From Knoellia sp. p5-6-4 (GTDB lineage Bacteria; Actinomycetota; Actinomycetes; Actinomycetales; Dermatophilaceae): DNA of 64,000 nucleotides. Made by a program: the position numbers and the translations under genes. Location of the stretch: the NCBI RefSeq assembly GCF_029222705.1, contig NZ_JARGZF010000001.1:492437-556436 (forward strand), read 5' to 3'. Shown one piece after another: positions 50,407 through 62,033 of the stretch; position 1 is the first letter of the stretch, and every line of letters starts with the position of its first letter. Below the pieces are notes generated by a model. The model saw nothing but the letters and a program-made list of their open reading frames with translations. It made no database searches and was not told the DNA's origin.

Positions 50407-50820
50407 TCAGTCGCCGAAGACGTCGAGGTACCGGCTCACCACCTCGGTGACGTCGTCGGTGGCCTCGGCCTCCTCCCACAGCTCCCACCACTCGTTCTCG
50501 TCGGGCCGCAGCGCCCGGTGGAGGGCCTGGGCCGCGAGCTCCTCGAGCTCCTCGTCGACCTCGAGGGGGTCGTTGTCGAGCCAGGGCGGCAGGTAGCGCT
50601 CCCCCACGACCGAGTCGGGGTCCTCGCTGCCGGCCACCACCGCGGCCGCGGCGACGGCCTCCGCCATCACGGGCGCGTCGATGTAGTCCTCCGTCGCGAC
50701 GACGCGGCGCAGGGCCCCCCGCACCTTGGCCGGCCGCCCCTCGGGCTCGGTCTCCTCGAGGTCGTCCAGGAAGTCGAGTGCGTCGTCGTTCTCGAACGGT
50801 CCGGTTCGGACGCGTGCCAT
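50407..50820 (-). CDS. DUF4259 protein
   Basis: 137 residues, strongly acidic. The N-terminal TGPFENDDALDFLDDLEETE is the family mark of DUF4259, and the alpha-helical body (PVMAEAVAAAAVVAGSEDPD, LEELAAQALHRALRPDENEW, EVVSRYLDVFGD) fits. Short, cytoplasmic, of unknown function. It converges on lexA. About 110 bp separate it from the next minus-strand gene upstream, the GNAT, so it may be the second gene of that unit. Confidence 0.8.
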   Translation of the reverse strand: MARVRTGPFENDDALDFLDDLEETEPEGRPAKVRGALRRVVATEDYIDAPVMAEAVAAAAVVAGSEDPDSVVGERYLPPWLDNDPLEVDEELEELAAQALHRALRPDENEWWELWEEAEATDDVTEVVSRYLDVFGD

Positions 50821-50933
50821 GACACCACCCCATCGTCACCTGCTCGCCGGTCCCACTGACGGCCTGACCTGAAGATGGTAGGACGCGGCCGCCGCGGGAG
50901 ACAGACCTCGGACGCGACCCGGGTCCGGCGCGC

Positions 50934-51422
50934 TCAGGGAAGTCGCTGCCACCAGGCGGTGTCGACGTAGCGGCCGAGCTTGTGGCCGACCTCCCGGAGC
51001 ACGCCGACCCGCTCGAACCCCAGGCTGCGATGCAGCGCCTCGCTGGCCTCGTTGGGTAGCGCCACCACGGCCAGCGCGGTGTGCACCCCTGCCGCGTCGA
51101 GGCGCTCGAGCAGCTCGGCGTAGAGCGCCCTGCCCAGTCCGCGCCCGCGGGCAGCCGAGGCGAGGTAGACGGAGGTCTCGCGCGTCCCGGCATACGCGGG
51201 GCGGGGCCGGAAGGGGCCCGAATAGGCAAAGCCCACCACGTCTGCGCCGTCCTCGACGACGAGGAAGACGTCGCCGGGGACCTCCGGCGCCAGGCGGTGG
51301 GCGAAGTGGTCGGGGCCCTTGGCAAGGGTGTCGAACGTGCCCACCCCGCCCTCGACCTCGGCGTTGTAGATGGCGGCCACGGTGGCCAGGTCGTCCTCAC
51401 GGGCGGGGCGGATCTGCGTCAC
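50934..51422 (-). CDS. GNAT acetyltransferase, phosphinothricin acetyltransferase-like
   Basis: 162 residues from the GTG at 51422, where TAGCAT ends 7 nt upstream and no ribosome site exists (leaderless). The sequence opens IRPAREDDLATVAAIYNAEV, as Pat/Bar enzymes do, then VFLVVEDGADVVGFAYSGPF, VYLASAARGRGLGRALYAEL (acetyl-CoA loop R-G-R-G-L-G) and EALHRSLGFERVGVLREVGH, followed by the final WWQRLP. The Pat family acetylates phosphinothricin or, more often, amino acids such as Met sulfoximine. It shares its promoter core with the methyltransferase on the other strand. Confidence 0.85.
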   Translation of the reverse strand: MTQIRPAREDDLATVAAIYNAEVEGGVGTFDTLAKGPDHFAHRLAPEVPGDVFLVVEDGADVVGFAYSGPFRPRPAYAGTRETSVYLASAARGRGLGRALYAELLERLDAAGVHTALAVVALPNEASEALHRSLGFERVGVLREVGHKLGRYVDTAWWQRLP

Positions 51423-51428
51423 GGGGGC

Positions 51429-51435
51429 GATGCTA
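51429..51435. promoter_or_regulatory. shared bidirectional -10 core GATGCTA
   Basis: Read on the plus strand, GATGCT ends 6 nt before ATG 51441; read on the minus strand, TAGCAT ends 7 nt before GTG 51422. Both fit the A and last T of TANNNT. The two start codons are only 18 bp apart. Confidence 0.5.
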
Positions 51436-51440
51436 GGTCC

Positions 51441-52040
51441 ATGGAGTCGCAGGGCGGCCGGGGGCCGCAGACGTGGGACGAGCGGTATGCCGCGGCCGAG
51501 CGGGTCTGGAGCGCCGGGCCGAACCGCGAGGTGGAGGCCGTGGCCGCCGGCTGGCCGCCGGGGCGGGCGCTCGACCTCGGTGCCGGGGAGGGCAGGCACG
51601 CCCTCTGGCTCGCCGAGCGCGGCTGGCAGGTCACGGCGGTGGACTTCTCCGCGGTCGGCATCGACCGTGGGAGGCAGGAGGCCGCGCGCCGGTCAGTGGA
51701 CGTCGAGTGGGTCGTGGCCGACGTCACCGAGTGGGAGCCTGCGCCGGGCACCCTCTTCGACCTCGTGCTCGTGGCCTACCTGCACATCCCCCAGGACGCC
51801 TTCTCACGCCTCGGGCAGTGGCTCGCCCCCGGCGGGGCACTGGTCGTCGTGGGGCACTCCCTGCGCAACCTCACCGAGGGCGTCGGGGGTCCACAGGACC
51901 CGAGCATCCTGCACACCACCGACCAGCTGCGCGCCGCCTCGGACGGACTCGAGGTCCAGCGGTGCGAAGAGGTGCTGCGCCCCACCGACGCCGGTGACGC
52001 GATCGACGTCGTGCTGGTGGCTAGGCGGCCAGCCGGCTGA
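51441..52040 (+). CDS. class I SAM-dependent methyltransferase
   Basis: 199 residues from the ATG at 51441. Rossmann methyltransferase motifs: I (ALDLGAGEGRHALWLAERGW, GxGxG-like), II/post-I VTAVDFSAVGIDRGRQEAA, an acidic loop WVVADVTEWEP and motif IV FDLVLVAYLHIP. This subgroup (EGRHALWLAERGWQVTAVDFS) resembles TehB-like and small-molecule methyltransferases. Cytoplasmic; substrate unknown. Its 3' end overlaps the converging sirtuin gene by 20 bp. Confidence 0.85.
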   Translation: MESQGGRGPQTWDERYAAAERVWSAGPNREVEAVAAGWPPGRALDLGAGEGRHALWLAERGWQVTAVDFSAVGIDRGRQEAARRSVDVEWVVADVTEWEPAPGTLFDLVLVAYLHIPQDAFSRLGQWLAPGGALVVVGHSLRNLTEGVGGPQDPSILHTTDQLRAASDGLEVQRCEEVLRPTDAGDAIDVVLVARRPAG

Positions 52041-52854
52041 CGAGCTCGGCGAGGGTGGCGCCCAGGGGCGCGTCGAGCTGGTGCGTGGCCTCGGCGTCAC
52101 CCCGGGTGGGTCCGTGCGTGATGATGCCGACCGGTATGCCGTGCGCGGCTGCCCGCCGCACGAACCGGTAGCCGGACATCACCTTCAGGGACGAGCCGAG
52201 CACCAACAGGGCGCGCGCCCGCTCGGTGAGCTGAAAACACCTCTCCACCAACGGTTTCGGCACGGACTCCCCGAAGAAGACCACGTCGGGCTTGAGCGTG
52301 TCGCGCCCGCAGACCAGGCACAGCGGCACCACGAAGTCCTCGACGTCGAGGGTGTTGAGGACGATGTCGCCGTCGGGCCGGATCTCGTTGCTGGTGACCT
52401 CGTAGCCGGGGTTCGCCTGGCGCATCCGCTCGTCGAGGTCCCAGCGGCTGGTGCGGTCACCGCACGTCAGGCACACCACTTTCGCCAGCGCGCCGTGCAG
52501 CTCGGTGACCTCGACGGCACCGGCCGCCTGGTGCAGTCCGTCGACGTTCTGGGTGATGACGGGCCCCACGAGCCCCGCTTCCTGAAGTGCTGCCACGGAC
52601 CGGTGCCCGTCGTTGGGGGCCGCCGACGAGAAGCGCTGCCAGCCGACGTAGCTGCGGGCCCAGTAACGCCTGCGGGCCTCCGGCGAGCCGACGAACTCGG
52701 CGTACTGCATGGGCTGGACCCTCCGGTTGCCGTCGGGTCCGCGGTAGTCGGGGATGCCGGACTCGGTGCTGATGCCGGCGCCGCTGAGCACCAGCACGTC
52801 TCCACCGGCGAGGAGGTCGACGAAGGCGTCGAGATCGGTCGCGAGCGCAGGCAT
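52021..52854 (-). CDS. cobB: NAD-dependent protein deacetylase (Sir2 family)
   Basis: 277 residues; ATG 52854 lies 7 nt behind CATACT, so it is probably leaderless. Sirtuin motifs are all present: GAGISTESGIPDYRGPDG, TQNVDGLHQ, the catalytic His in ELHGALAKV, the Zn Cys pairs CLTC and CLVC, and DVVFFGESVP with LLVLGSSLKV. It deacetylates lysines (for example in acetyl-CoA synthetase) using NAD. The divergent LysR regulator 83 bp away may control it, since LTTRs commonly regulate the adjacent gene on the opposite strand. Naming follows bacterial sirtuin convention. Confidence 0.92.
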   Translation of the reverse strand: MPALATDLDAFVDLLAGGDVLVLSGAGISTESGIPDYRGPDGNRRVQPMQYAEFVGSPEARRRYWARSYVGWQRFSSAAPNDGHRSVAALQEAGLVGPVITQNVDGLHQAAGAVEVTELHGALAKVVCLTCGDRTSRWDLDERMRQANPGYEVTSNEIRPDGDIVLNTLDVEDFVVPLCLVCGRDTLKPDVVFFGESVPKPLVERCFQLTERARALLVLGSSLKVMSGYRFVRRAAAHGIPVGIITHGPTRGDAEATHQLDAPLGATLAELVSRLAA

Positions 52855-52913
52855 GGCACCCAGTATGCGCGACCTCGGTACATCATCCCCCGCGGCAACA
52901 TGGCTACCGTTCG

Positions 52914-52931
52914 ATAACCGACGGTTATGCT
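52914..52931 (+). promoter_or_regulatory. LTTR box overlapping the lysR -10
   Basis: ATAACCG-A-CGGTTAT (52914-52928) is a perfect palindrome with the T-N11-A of LysR boxes. It overlaps TATGCT (52926-52931), which ends 6 nt before the LysR ATG. LysR binding would therefore block its own promoter and could activate the divergent sirtuin. Confidence 0.6.
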
Positions 52932-52937
52932 GGACCC

Positions 52938-53867
52938 ATGATCGACGCAGCGGGTCTCCGCGTCATGAAGGCCATCGCCGACGAGGGCAGCTTCACCGGT
53001 GCGGCCCTGGCGCTGGGGTACTCCCAGCCGGCGATCTCGCAGATGGTGCGCCGGCTCGAGCAGCGCACCGGCACCGTCCTGGTCGAGCGCATCGGACGCA
53101 GCGTGCGGCTCACGGAGGCGGGACAGGTGCTCGCCCGCCACGCGGTGACGGTGCTGGCCGCCCTCGACGCCGCCGAGGAGGAGGTCGCCGCGATCGCCGG
53201 ACTGCGCTCCGGGCGCGTGCGCCTCATGGCCTTCCCGTCGTCCTCGGCGACGCTGGTGCCCCGCGCGCTGGCCCTGGTGAAGGAGCGGTACCCGGAGGTC
53301 AAGGTCACCTTCACCGAGGCCGAGCCTCCGGAGTCGCTGGCCGCGCTGCGTGCCGGCGAGTGCGACCTCGCGGTCGCCTTCGCCTACGAGGGCACCGACC
53401 TCGGCCGCGGTGAGGAGGACCTCGACCTCTTCGTGACACAGAAGCTGCTCGACGACGACGTACGCCTCGCCCTTCCGAGGAACCACCCTCTCGCGGGACA
53501 GGACGTCGTGGACCTGGCCGACCTCTCCTCCGAGCACTGGATCGCCGGGTGCCCACGCTGCCGGGGCCACCTGCTGCAGATGTGCTCTGCCGAGGGGTTC
53601 TCCCCCGACGTGGCCTTCGAGACCGAGGACTACGTGGCCGTGCTGGGCCTGGTGGCCGAGGGGCTCGGCGTGGCCCTGATCCCCGACCTGATCCTGCGCA
53701 CCGCGCACCACAGCGATGTCGTCACCCTGCCGATCAGGCCCTCCTCGCGCCGCCAGGTGCACGTCGTCACCACCCCCGACCTCCAGCGGGTGCCCGCCGT
53801 GCAGGCCACCATCGACGCCCTCGTCGAGGCAGCGAAGACGCCACCGCGCGTCCTGGCCAGCACCTGA
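52938..53867 (+). CDS. LysR-family transcriptional regulator
   Basis: 309 residues from the ATG at 52938. HTH at 1-60: LRVMKAIADEGSFTGAALAL, GYSQPAISQMVRRLEQRTGT and LVERIGRSVRLTEAGQ. The effector domain (about 90-300) carries RVRLMAFPSSSATLVPRALA, GECDLAVAFAYEG, LLDDDVRLALPRNHPLAGQD and VLGLVAEGLGVALIPDLILR. A CPRCRGHLLQMCSAEG segment with three cysteines at about 205-220 is uncommon and might sense redox or metal. Divergent from the sirtuin with the LTTR box between. Confidence 0.92.
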   Translation: MIDAAGLRVMKAIADEGSFTGAALALGYSQPAISQMVRRLEQRTGTVLVERIGRSVRLTEAGQVLARHAVTVLAALDAAEEEVAAIAGLRSGRVRLMAFPSSSATLVPRALALVKERYPEVKVTFTEAEPPESLAALRAGECDLAVAFAYEGTDLGRGEEDLDLFVTQKLLDDDVRLALPRNHPLAGQDVVDLADLSSEHWIAGCPRCRGHLLQMCSAEGFSPDVAFETEDYVAVLGLVAEGLGVALIPDLILRTAHHSDVVTLPIRPSSRRQVHVVTTPDLQRVPAVQATIDALVEAAKTPPRVLAST

Positions 53868-53919
53868 CGGCCGCTCGCAGCCCGCGCGGGGCTCGGGCAC
53901 AACCGGCCTCTGGCGCAGG

Positions 53920-56331
53920 TCAGCGGCTCGTCGCGACGGCCACCTCGCCACCGCGCGAGAGCACCGCGACGTCGCCGCGCTGGTCGGTGCGGTAGATGGC
54001 TGAAGCGCTGCGTCGCAGGACCTCGAGGTGTTTCGGCGCCGGGTGGCCGTAGTCGTTGTCGCGGCCCACGCTGATGACCGCCACCGGTGCCGCGACCGCC
54101 TCCATGAAGTCGGTGTCGAGGTTGGACGAGCCGTGGTGCGGGGTCTTGACCACGTCGAGACGCGCAGCTGCCGCGGCCATCGCCGGGTCGCGGCGCAGGG
54201 CCAGGAGCATGGCGTGCGCCGCCTCCCGCTCGACATCGCCCAGCAGCAGCGCGTCCACCTCGTCGGACTCGACGGCCAGCACGACGCTGGCGTTGTTGGG
54301 CACCGACCCCGCGCTGATCCTCCGCGCGGGCCACCACACGTCGGCGGTGACGCCCTGCCACTGGAGGCGGTCGCCGGCATACACCTCCCGCACCGGCACC
54401 CCTCGCGCTGCGGCCCATTCGCGCACCTGCGCCCACTGGTGGGGCGGGTCGCGCACCGGCGAGGCCAGGACCTCCCGCACCTCCCGCCCGGACAGTGCGC
54501 CCGGCAGCCCCTCGACGTGGTCGGCGTGCAGGTGGGTCAGCACGATCGCATCGAGCGCGCGGACCTCGAGCCGGCGCAGGCAGCCGTTGACGAGGGCTGG
54601 ATCGGGACCGGCGTCGACCAGCACGGCCCGCCCCGGTGTGGTCGCCAGCACGAGCGCGTCGCCCTGACGGACGTCGCAGGCAACGAGGCGCCAGCCCTCC
54701 GGCGGCCATGTCGCCGGCGAGGTCGGCACGAGCGAGGCGACCGCCAGCACGCCAGCAGCGAGGGCCATGAACGGCCGGATCCGGACGTGGTGCACCACCC
54801 AGGGACCGGCGACCAGGGCCAGCACCGTCAGCACCGTGAGCAGCGCGGCACCGACACCCCCATCCGGCCACGGCATCGTGCCGCCGGGCACCTGCGCGAA
54901 GACCCGCGCGATTCGGGCGATGCCCAGCGTCGGCAGCGCCCCGGCCCAGCACAGCGCCGTGCCGATGGGCTGCCAGACGCTTGCGGTCAGCGCCCCTGCG
55001 ACCCCCGCCACGGTCGCCGGCGCCACCAGCGGGGCCGCCAGCAGGTTCGCGACGACGCCGACAGTGCTCACGGATCCCTGCAGCAGCACCACGACCGGCG
55101 CACACATCGTCTGGGCGGCAACGGGTATCGCGAGGGCGGGACCCCACGAGCGCAGCAGGCGCGGGAGCCGCCGGCCGATCGCCTCGCCCCAGCTGCGGAC
55201 GAAGAGCAGCAGCCCCAGGGTCGCGAGCGTGGACAGGGCGAACCCGTAGGTGCGGCTCAGCCACGGGTCGACGAGGAGGAGGCACCAGACGGCGCCGGCG
55301 AGCACCGGCAGGCCCGCCGCCCGCCGCGACCGGCTGAGCCCCACCAGCCCGATGGCGCCCATCGCCGCCGCGCGGATCACGCTCGGCTCCGGACGGGCCA
55401 GGACCACGAAGCCCGCCAGCACCAGCACCGCGACCACCGGACGCCAGCGCCGCCGGACGCCGAGCAGCGCCGCGCCTCCTAGTGCGGCGGCGAGCACGAT
55501 GGCGACGTTGGAGCCGCTGACCGCCGAGAGGTGCGTCATCCCGGTGGCGAGCATGGCCTCGGTCAGGTCGTCGGGGGTGCGGCTCGTGTCGCCGATGACG
55601 AGGGCCGGCAGCAGGCCGCGGGCGTCTGCCGGCAGGGGCGCGGCGGCGCTGCGCAGGCCCGCCCGCAGGCGCTCCGCGCCGCGGGCCACGACGCCCGGCT
55701 CGCTCAGCAGCGTCGGCGCCCCCAGAGGACGGAGGACGGCGACCACCGGCTCCCCGGGCTCGGACGCCCCCAGGCGCCCCTGCACCCTGATGCGTTCGCG
55801 CCAGCGCACTGCCGACCAGCGCTCGTCGCCGACCACCAGCACCGGCGTGCGCACCCGGCTGCGCTCACCGCGCCCGGCGACCTCGGTGACCGTGAGCCGC
55901 AGCAGCACCGTCTGCGCGTCCCGGCCGCCCCGCACCACAGGCTCGCTCGAGACGACCCCTGTGGCCTGCACGACCGCCTGCCCCCGCGCGAGCGCCGCGA
56001 CCGGCCCGGCCTCCCGCACCAGGGTGTGGCAGGCGGAGCCGACCAGCACCACCGAGGCCGACGCCGCCGACAGCGCCAGCCACCGGGCCAACGGGTGCGC
56101 TCGCGGCGGGGTGCTGCCGGGGCCGGTGCAGCGGCGCGCAGACCTGCTCGTGACGACCAGGCCGGACACCGCGAGCCCCAGCAGGGCAGCCGACAGGCCC
56201 AGCCGCCAGGTGGCTGGGGTGGCGAGGGTGGCGGCCGCGGTGACCCAGGCAGCCAGGGCGGGAAGCAGCAGGCGCAGGTCGGGCACCGACCGCTCCGCCA
56301 CCCGACGGCGCCGTGCCGGCCGCCGGCTCAC
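53920..56331 (-). CDS. comEC: competence DNA-import channel ComEC/Rec2
   Basis: 803 residues from the GTG at 56331, which overlaps the comEA stop as GTGA. N-terminal helices (LLLPALAAWVTAAATLATPA) and an OB-like DUF4131 region with VVQATGVVSSEPVV, then the Competence domain (about 225-490: GLLPALVIGDTSRTPDDLTE, MLATGMTHLSAVSGSNVAIV) of about ten helices, and a C-terminal metallo-beta-lactamase-like nuclease domain (about 545-800) with ACDVRQGDALVLAT, VLVDAGPDP, the HLHADHVEG metal motif and TPHHGSSN. It passes single-stranded DNA across the membrane during transformation. Single, complete gene. Confidence 0.93.
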   Translation of the reverse strand: MSRRPARRRRVAERSVPDLRLLLPALAAWVTAAATLATPATWRLGLSAALLGLAVSGLVVTSRSARRCTGPGSTPPRAHPLARWLALSAASASVVLVGSACHTLVREAGPVAALARGQAVVQATGVVSSEPVVRGGRDAQTVLLRLTVTEVAGRGERSRVRTPVLVVGDERWSAVRWRERIRVQGRLGASEPGEPVVAVLRPLGAPTLLSEPGVVARGAERLRAGLRSAAAPLPADARGLLPALVIGDTSRTPDDLTEAMLATGMTHLSAVSGSNVAIVLAAALGGAALLGVRRRWRPVVAVLVLAGFVVLARPEPSVIRAAAMGAIGLVGLSRSRRAAGLPVLAGAVWCLLLVDPWLSRTYGFALSTLATLGLLLFVRSWGEAIGRRLPRLLRSWGPALAIPVAAQTMCAPVVVLLQGSVSTVGVVANLLAAPLVAPATVAGVAGALTASVWQPIGTALCWAGALPTLGIARIARVFAQVPGGTMPWPDGGVGAALLTVLTVLALVAGPWVVHHVRIRPFMALAAGVLAVASLVPTSPATWPPEGWRLVACDVRQGDALVLATTPGRAVLVDAGPDPALVNGCLRRLEVRALDAIVLTHLHADHVEGLPGALSGREVREVLASPVRDPPHQWAQVREWAAARGVPVREVYAGDRLQWQGVTADVWWPARRISAGSVPNNASVVLAVESDEVDALLLGDVEREAAHAMLLALRRDPAMAAAAARLDVVKTPHHGSSNLDTDFMEAVAAPVAVISVGRDNDYGHPAPKHLEVLRRSASAIYRTDQRGDVAVLSRGGEVAVATSR

Positions 56332-57377
56332 ACGGTGACCTTGCCCTGGAGCTGGGCGAACATCTTCTCGCCGATGCCGCTGACCTCGGCCAGCTCGTCG
56401 ACCGACGTGAACCGGCCGTGCTCGGTGCGCCAGTCGACGATCCGCTGGGCGAGCACCGGCCCCACGCCGGGCAGCTCCTCGAGCACCGCCACGGTGGCGG
56501 TGTTGAGGTTTACCGGAGTGGCGGACCCAGCGGTGCCACCACCCGCGGGCCCGGCGCTCCCGGCCGCCCCAGCGCCACCGGGCGCCTCGGCCGCCGCGGG
56601 TGGGGCCTCCCCCGGGCGCGGCACGCGCACCTGCTCCCCGTCGACCAGGGCCCGCGCGAGGTTGAGCGCCCCGAGGTCGGCGCCGGGCAGCGCACCCCCT
56701 GCCCTGGTGAGGGCCTCGCCGACCCGGGCGCCCGCTGAGAGCACCACCACCCCCGGTCGCCTCACCTGCCCGACCACGTGCACCACCAGCCGACCGGCGC
56801 CGCCGGCACCCGACGGGGGCGAGGACGGCCGCGACGAGGGGCCCACCAGATCGCCCGGCACGCCGGCCCTCGGTGTGCGCGAGACCAGCGCGGAGGGCGC
56901 CGAAGTGCCGGCGCCGGCCACGACCGGCTCGGGCGCGCTGGCGGCGCGGGCCCAGGCCACCCGCACCCCGAAGACGCCGACCGCGACGAGCACCACCACG
57001 ACCATGCCGACCACTGCCGCCGCGGGGCCGGTCACCCGCGCGCCCCGCAGGGCGGCGGGCACGCTCAGCAGGGCAGGACCCGGGGGCCGTGGGCGCCGGT
57101 GCCGGCCCGGCGATGCCCGGTGCCCGCGGGCCGGCACCGGCCCCGGCGCTGAAGGGTTGACGTGCGGCTCCGTCGCCTCCTCTCGGCTTCGACGATGTCC
57201 GGGCGTCGCGGACCGCTCCTCGAGCCACTCCCGCCGCGGCAGCCAGAACTCATCCGCGACGGCCGGATGCTCGGCACCGGAAGCGTGCGCCTCCACGGCG
57301 CCCCGCTCCGGGTCCGGCCCGGCCAGCAGGGCGAGCAGGCGGGGTGACGGCTCGGCGGGACGGCGACGCAACGGCAT
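56328..57377 (-). CDS. comEA: competence DNA receptor ComEA
   Basis: 349 residues from the ATG at 57377, 6 nt behind TAGCGT (leaderless). The long polar N-terminal part (about 1-115, basic and proline-rich) is unusual; a transmembrane helix follows (VGMVVVVLVAVGVFGVRVAW, about 122-142), then an SLBB domain (about 195-255: RLVVHVVGQVRRPGVVVLSA, GARVGEALTRAGGALPGADL) and two helix-hairpin-helix units at the end (VNLNTATVAVLEELPGVGPV, LAEVSGIGEKMFAQLQGKV). It binds incoming double-stranded DNA for ComEC. The presence of SLBB is typical of actinobacterial ComEA. Confidence 0.92.
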   Translation of the reverse strand: MPLRRRPAEPSPRLLALLAGPDPERGAVEAHASGAEHPAVADEFWLPRREWLEERSATPGHRRSREEATEPHVNPSAPGPVPARGHRASPGRHRRPRPPGPALLSVPAALRGARVTGPAAAVVGMVVVVLVAVGVFGVRVAWARAASAPEPVVAGAGTSAPSALVSRTPRAGVPGDLVGPSSRPSSPPSGAGGAGRLVVHVVGQVRRPGVVVLSAGARVGEALTRAGGALPGADLGALNLARALVDGEQVRVPRPGEAPPAAAEAPGGAGAAGSAGPAGGGTAGSATPVNLNTATVAVLEELPGVGPVLAQRIVDWRTEHGRFTSVDELAEVSGIGEKMFAQLQGKVTV

Positions 57378-57452
57378 ACGGGCACGCTAGGAAGGTGCGC
57401 CGGCCCAGGGCGGCGTCGACCGGACTCCTGTGGACGACGGGGCGTGCTCGGG

Positions 57453-58133
57453 TCAGGGTGTGGACGAGCTGCGACGGGCGGCGATCCACAGCTCGATGTT
57501 GCGTCGGTGGCGGTAGATGACGATGACGGCCAGCACCACGCACCAGGCACCCACGGCCCGCGAGCCACCGGGCACCCACCCGAGCCAGGTCCCGACCCCC
57601 AGCAGGAGCAGCACGAGGCAGGCAGACACCGAGGCACCGGCCACCCAGCGCATCCGCCACACGAGCACCCCGAACACGGCGACCACGACGAGGCCGAACC
57701 ACGGCTGCACGGCGAGGATCGCCCCGAGCGAGGTGGCCACGCCCTTGCCGCCGTGGCCCCTCAGGAACGGTGACCAGATGTGGCCGAGCACGACGGCGAT
57801 TCCGGCGCAGAGGGCGGGCACCGTGCCCATCGCCGCCTGGACCAGGACGACCGGCAGGTAGCCCTTGAGGACGTCGAGCAGGCCCACCACCACGCCCCAC
57901 CGGACGCCGAGGACCCGGCCGGCGTTGGTGGCGCCGGGGTTGCCGGAGCCCGAGCGGGACAGGTCCTTGCCCAGGACCCGTGCCACGATCGAGGCGGGGT
58001 TGACCGAGCCGAGCAGGAACGCGGCCACGAGCACGAGTCCGAGCAGGGCGGCCGACCCGAGCAGGCCCCCGGCGTCGAGCCCGTCGGCGTCGGGTGCACC
58101 CACGGCGGCCGGCAGGACCGCCCAGGTGCTCAC
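57453..58133 (-). CDS. plsY: acyl-phosphate:glycerol-3-phosphate acyltransferase PlsY
   Basis: 226 residues. Membrane protein with the PlsY loops: LLGSVNPASIVARVLGKDLS, RSGSGNPGATNAGRVLG (acyl-phosphate site), DVLKGYLPVVL, and GHIWSPFLRGHGGKGVATSL (glycine-rich, catalytic His/Asn). The gene makes lysophosphatidic acid at the cytoplasmic membrane. ATG 58133 overlaps the DegV stop by 4 bases, so translation is coupled. The N-terminal 25 residues are longer than the family norm. The C-terminus ends RRNIELWIAARRSSSTP. Confidence 0.93.
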   Translation of the reverse strand: MSTWAVLPAAVGAPDADGLDAGGLLGSAALLGLVLVAAFLLGSVNPASIVARVLGKDLSRSGSGNPGATNAGRVLGVRWGVVVGLLDVLKGYLPVVLVQAAMGTVPALCAGIAVVLGHIWSPFLRGHGGKGVATSLGAILAVQPWFGLVVVAVFGVLVWRMRWVAGASVSACLVLLLLGVGTWLGWVPGGSRAVGAWCVVLAVIVIYRHRRNIELWIAARRSSSTP

Positions 58134-58996
58134 GAACCGGCCAGTCTCGGGGAGACGGCCACGGCAATGGTTCCGGGGCCGACATGGGCCCCCACCACCG
58201 CGCCGAGCTCGACGACCCGCACCTCGTGGGCGCAGGGGATCCGCTGCCGCAACCGCCGGGCGAGCTCCTCCGCCCTCTCGGCCGAGTCGAGGTGGTGCAC
58301 GGCGATGTCCACGCCGTCGGAGCCCGGCGACGCCTGTTCCGCGGCCGCGGCTGCGAGCTCCTCGAGACGCGAGAGCGCCCGCGCCGAGGTGCGCACCTTC
58401 TCCAGCGCCCGGATCCGGCCGTCCCTGAGGGAGAGGATCGGCTTGATCGCGAGCGCCGAGCCCAGGAAGGCCGACGCGGCACCGATGCGTCCTCCGCGGC
58501 GCAGGTGCTCGAGCGTGTCCACGTAGAACACCACTGTCGCGGCCTCGCAGCGCGACAGTGCCTGCGCCGCAACGCTTTCCGCGTCGGCACCGGCGGCCGC
58601 GGCATCGCAGGCGGCCAGCACGGCATACCCCATGGCCATGCCCAGGGAACGCGAGTCCACCACGGTCACCGGCACGGGCGAGTGCTCCGCGGCGAGGTGG
58701 GCCGACTGCACCGTGCTCGACATCTCGCCGGAGATGTGGATCGAGACGATCTCCGTCGCGCCGCCGGCGGCCGCGGCCTCGTAGGCCGCGAGGAAGGCGC
58801 TCGGGGAGGGCCGGGACGTGCTCACCGGGCGGTGGGCGCGCAACGCCGTCGCCACCTCGCCGGTGCTGATGTCGACGCCCTCGCTGAACTCCTTGCCGGC
58901 GACGACGACGTGCAGGGGCACCACCCTGATGCCGCGCTCGGCGACGACCGACGACGGCAGGTATGCCGTGGTGTCAGTGACGATCGCGACGCTCAC
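58130..58996 (-). CDS. DegV-family fatty-acid-binding protein
   Basis: 288 residues from the GTG at 58996, 7 nt behind TAGCCT (leaderless). DegV landmarks: VAIVTDTTAYLPSSVVAERG, RVVPLHVVVAGKEFSEGVDI, then the STSRPSPSAFLAAYEAAAAG lipid-carboxylate loop, VSIHISGEMSSTVQSAHLA and FYVDTLEHLRRGGRIGAASA. DegV/FakB proteins deliver fatty acids for phosphorylation; the coupling to plsY, whose substrate is acyl-phosphate, suits that role well. No FakA kinase is visible in this window. Confidence 0.92.
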   Translation of the reverse strand: MSVAIVTDTTAYLPSSVVAERGIRVVPLHVVVAGKEFSEGVDISTGEVATALRAHRPVSTSRPSPSAFLAAYEAAAAGGATEIVSIHISGEMSSTVQSAHLAAEHSPVPVTVVDSRSLGMAMGYAVLAACDAAAAGADAESVAAQALSRCEAATVVFYVDTLEHLRRGGRIGAASAFLGSALAIKPILSLRDGRIRALEKVRTSARALSRLEELAAAAAEQASPGSDGVDIAVHHLDSAERAEELARRLRQRIPCAHEVRVVELGAVVGAHVGPGTIAVAVSPRLAGS

Positions 58997-59038
58997 GGTG
59001 CGCAGGCTACCGGTCGGTGGCCTGCGCGCCGTGGAGCC

Positions 59039-61936
<2,898 letters not shown>

Positions 61937-61976
61937 CTCATCCCTCGCGTCGTGGTTGCGCTCGCGCTCTTCGCAC

Positions 61977-62001
61977 AAAAAAGCCCCTCACGCAGGAGGG
62001 G
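61977..62001 (-). terminator. leuS leader terminator (attenuator)
   Basis: On the minus strand CCCCTC-CTGCGT-GAGGGG-C is followed by TTTTTT: an intrinsic terminator, the only one with a U-tract in the window that I noticed. It lies 41 bp before the leuS ATG and 32 bp after the stop of the leader peptide, the classic place for ribosome-mediated attenuation. Confidence 0.85.
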
Positions 62002-62033
62002 TTCGCCGCGGTGACGTCCGGCAGTCCGGTTCG

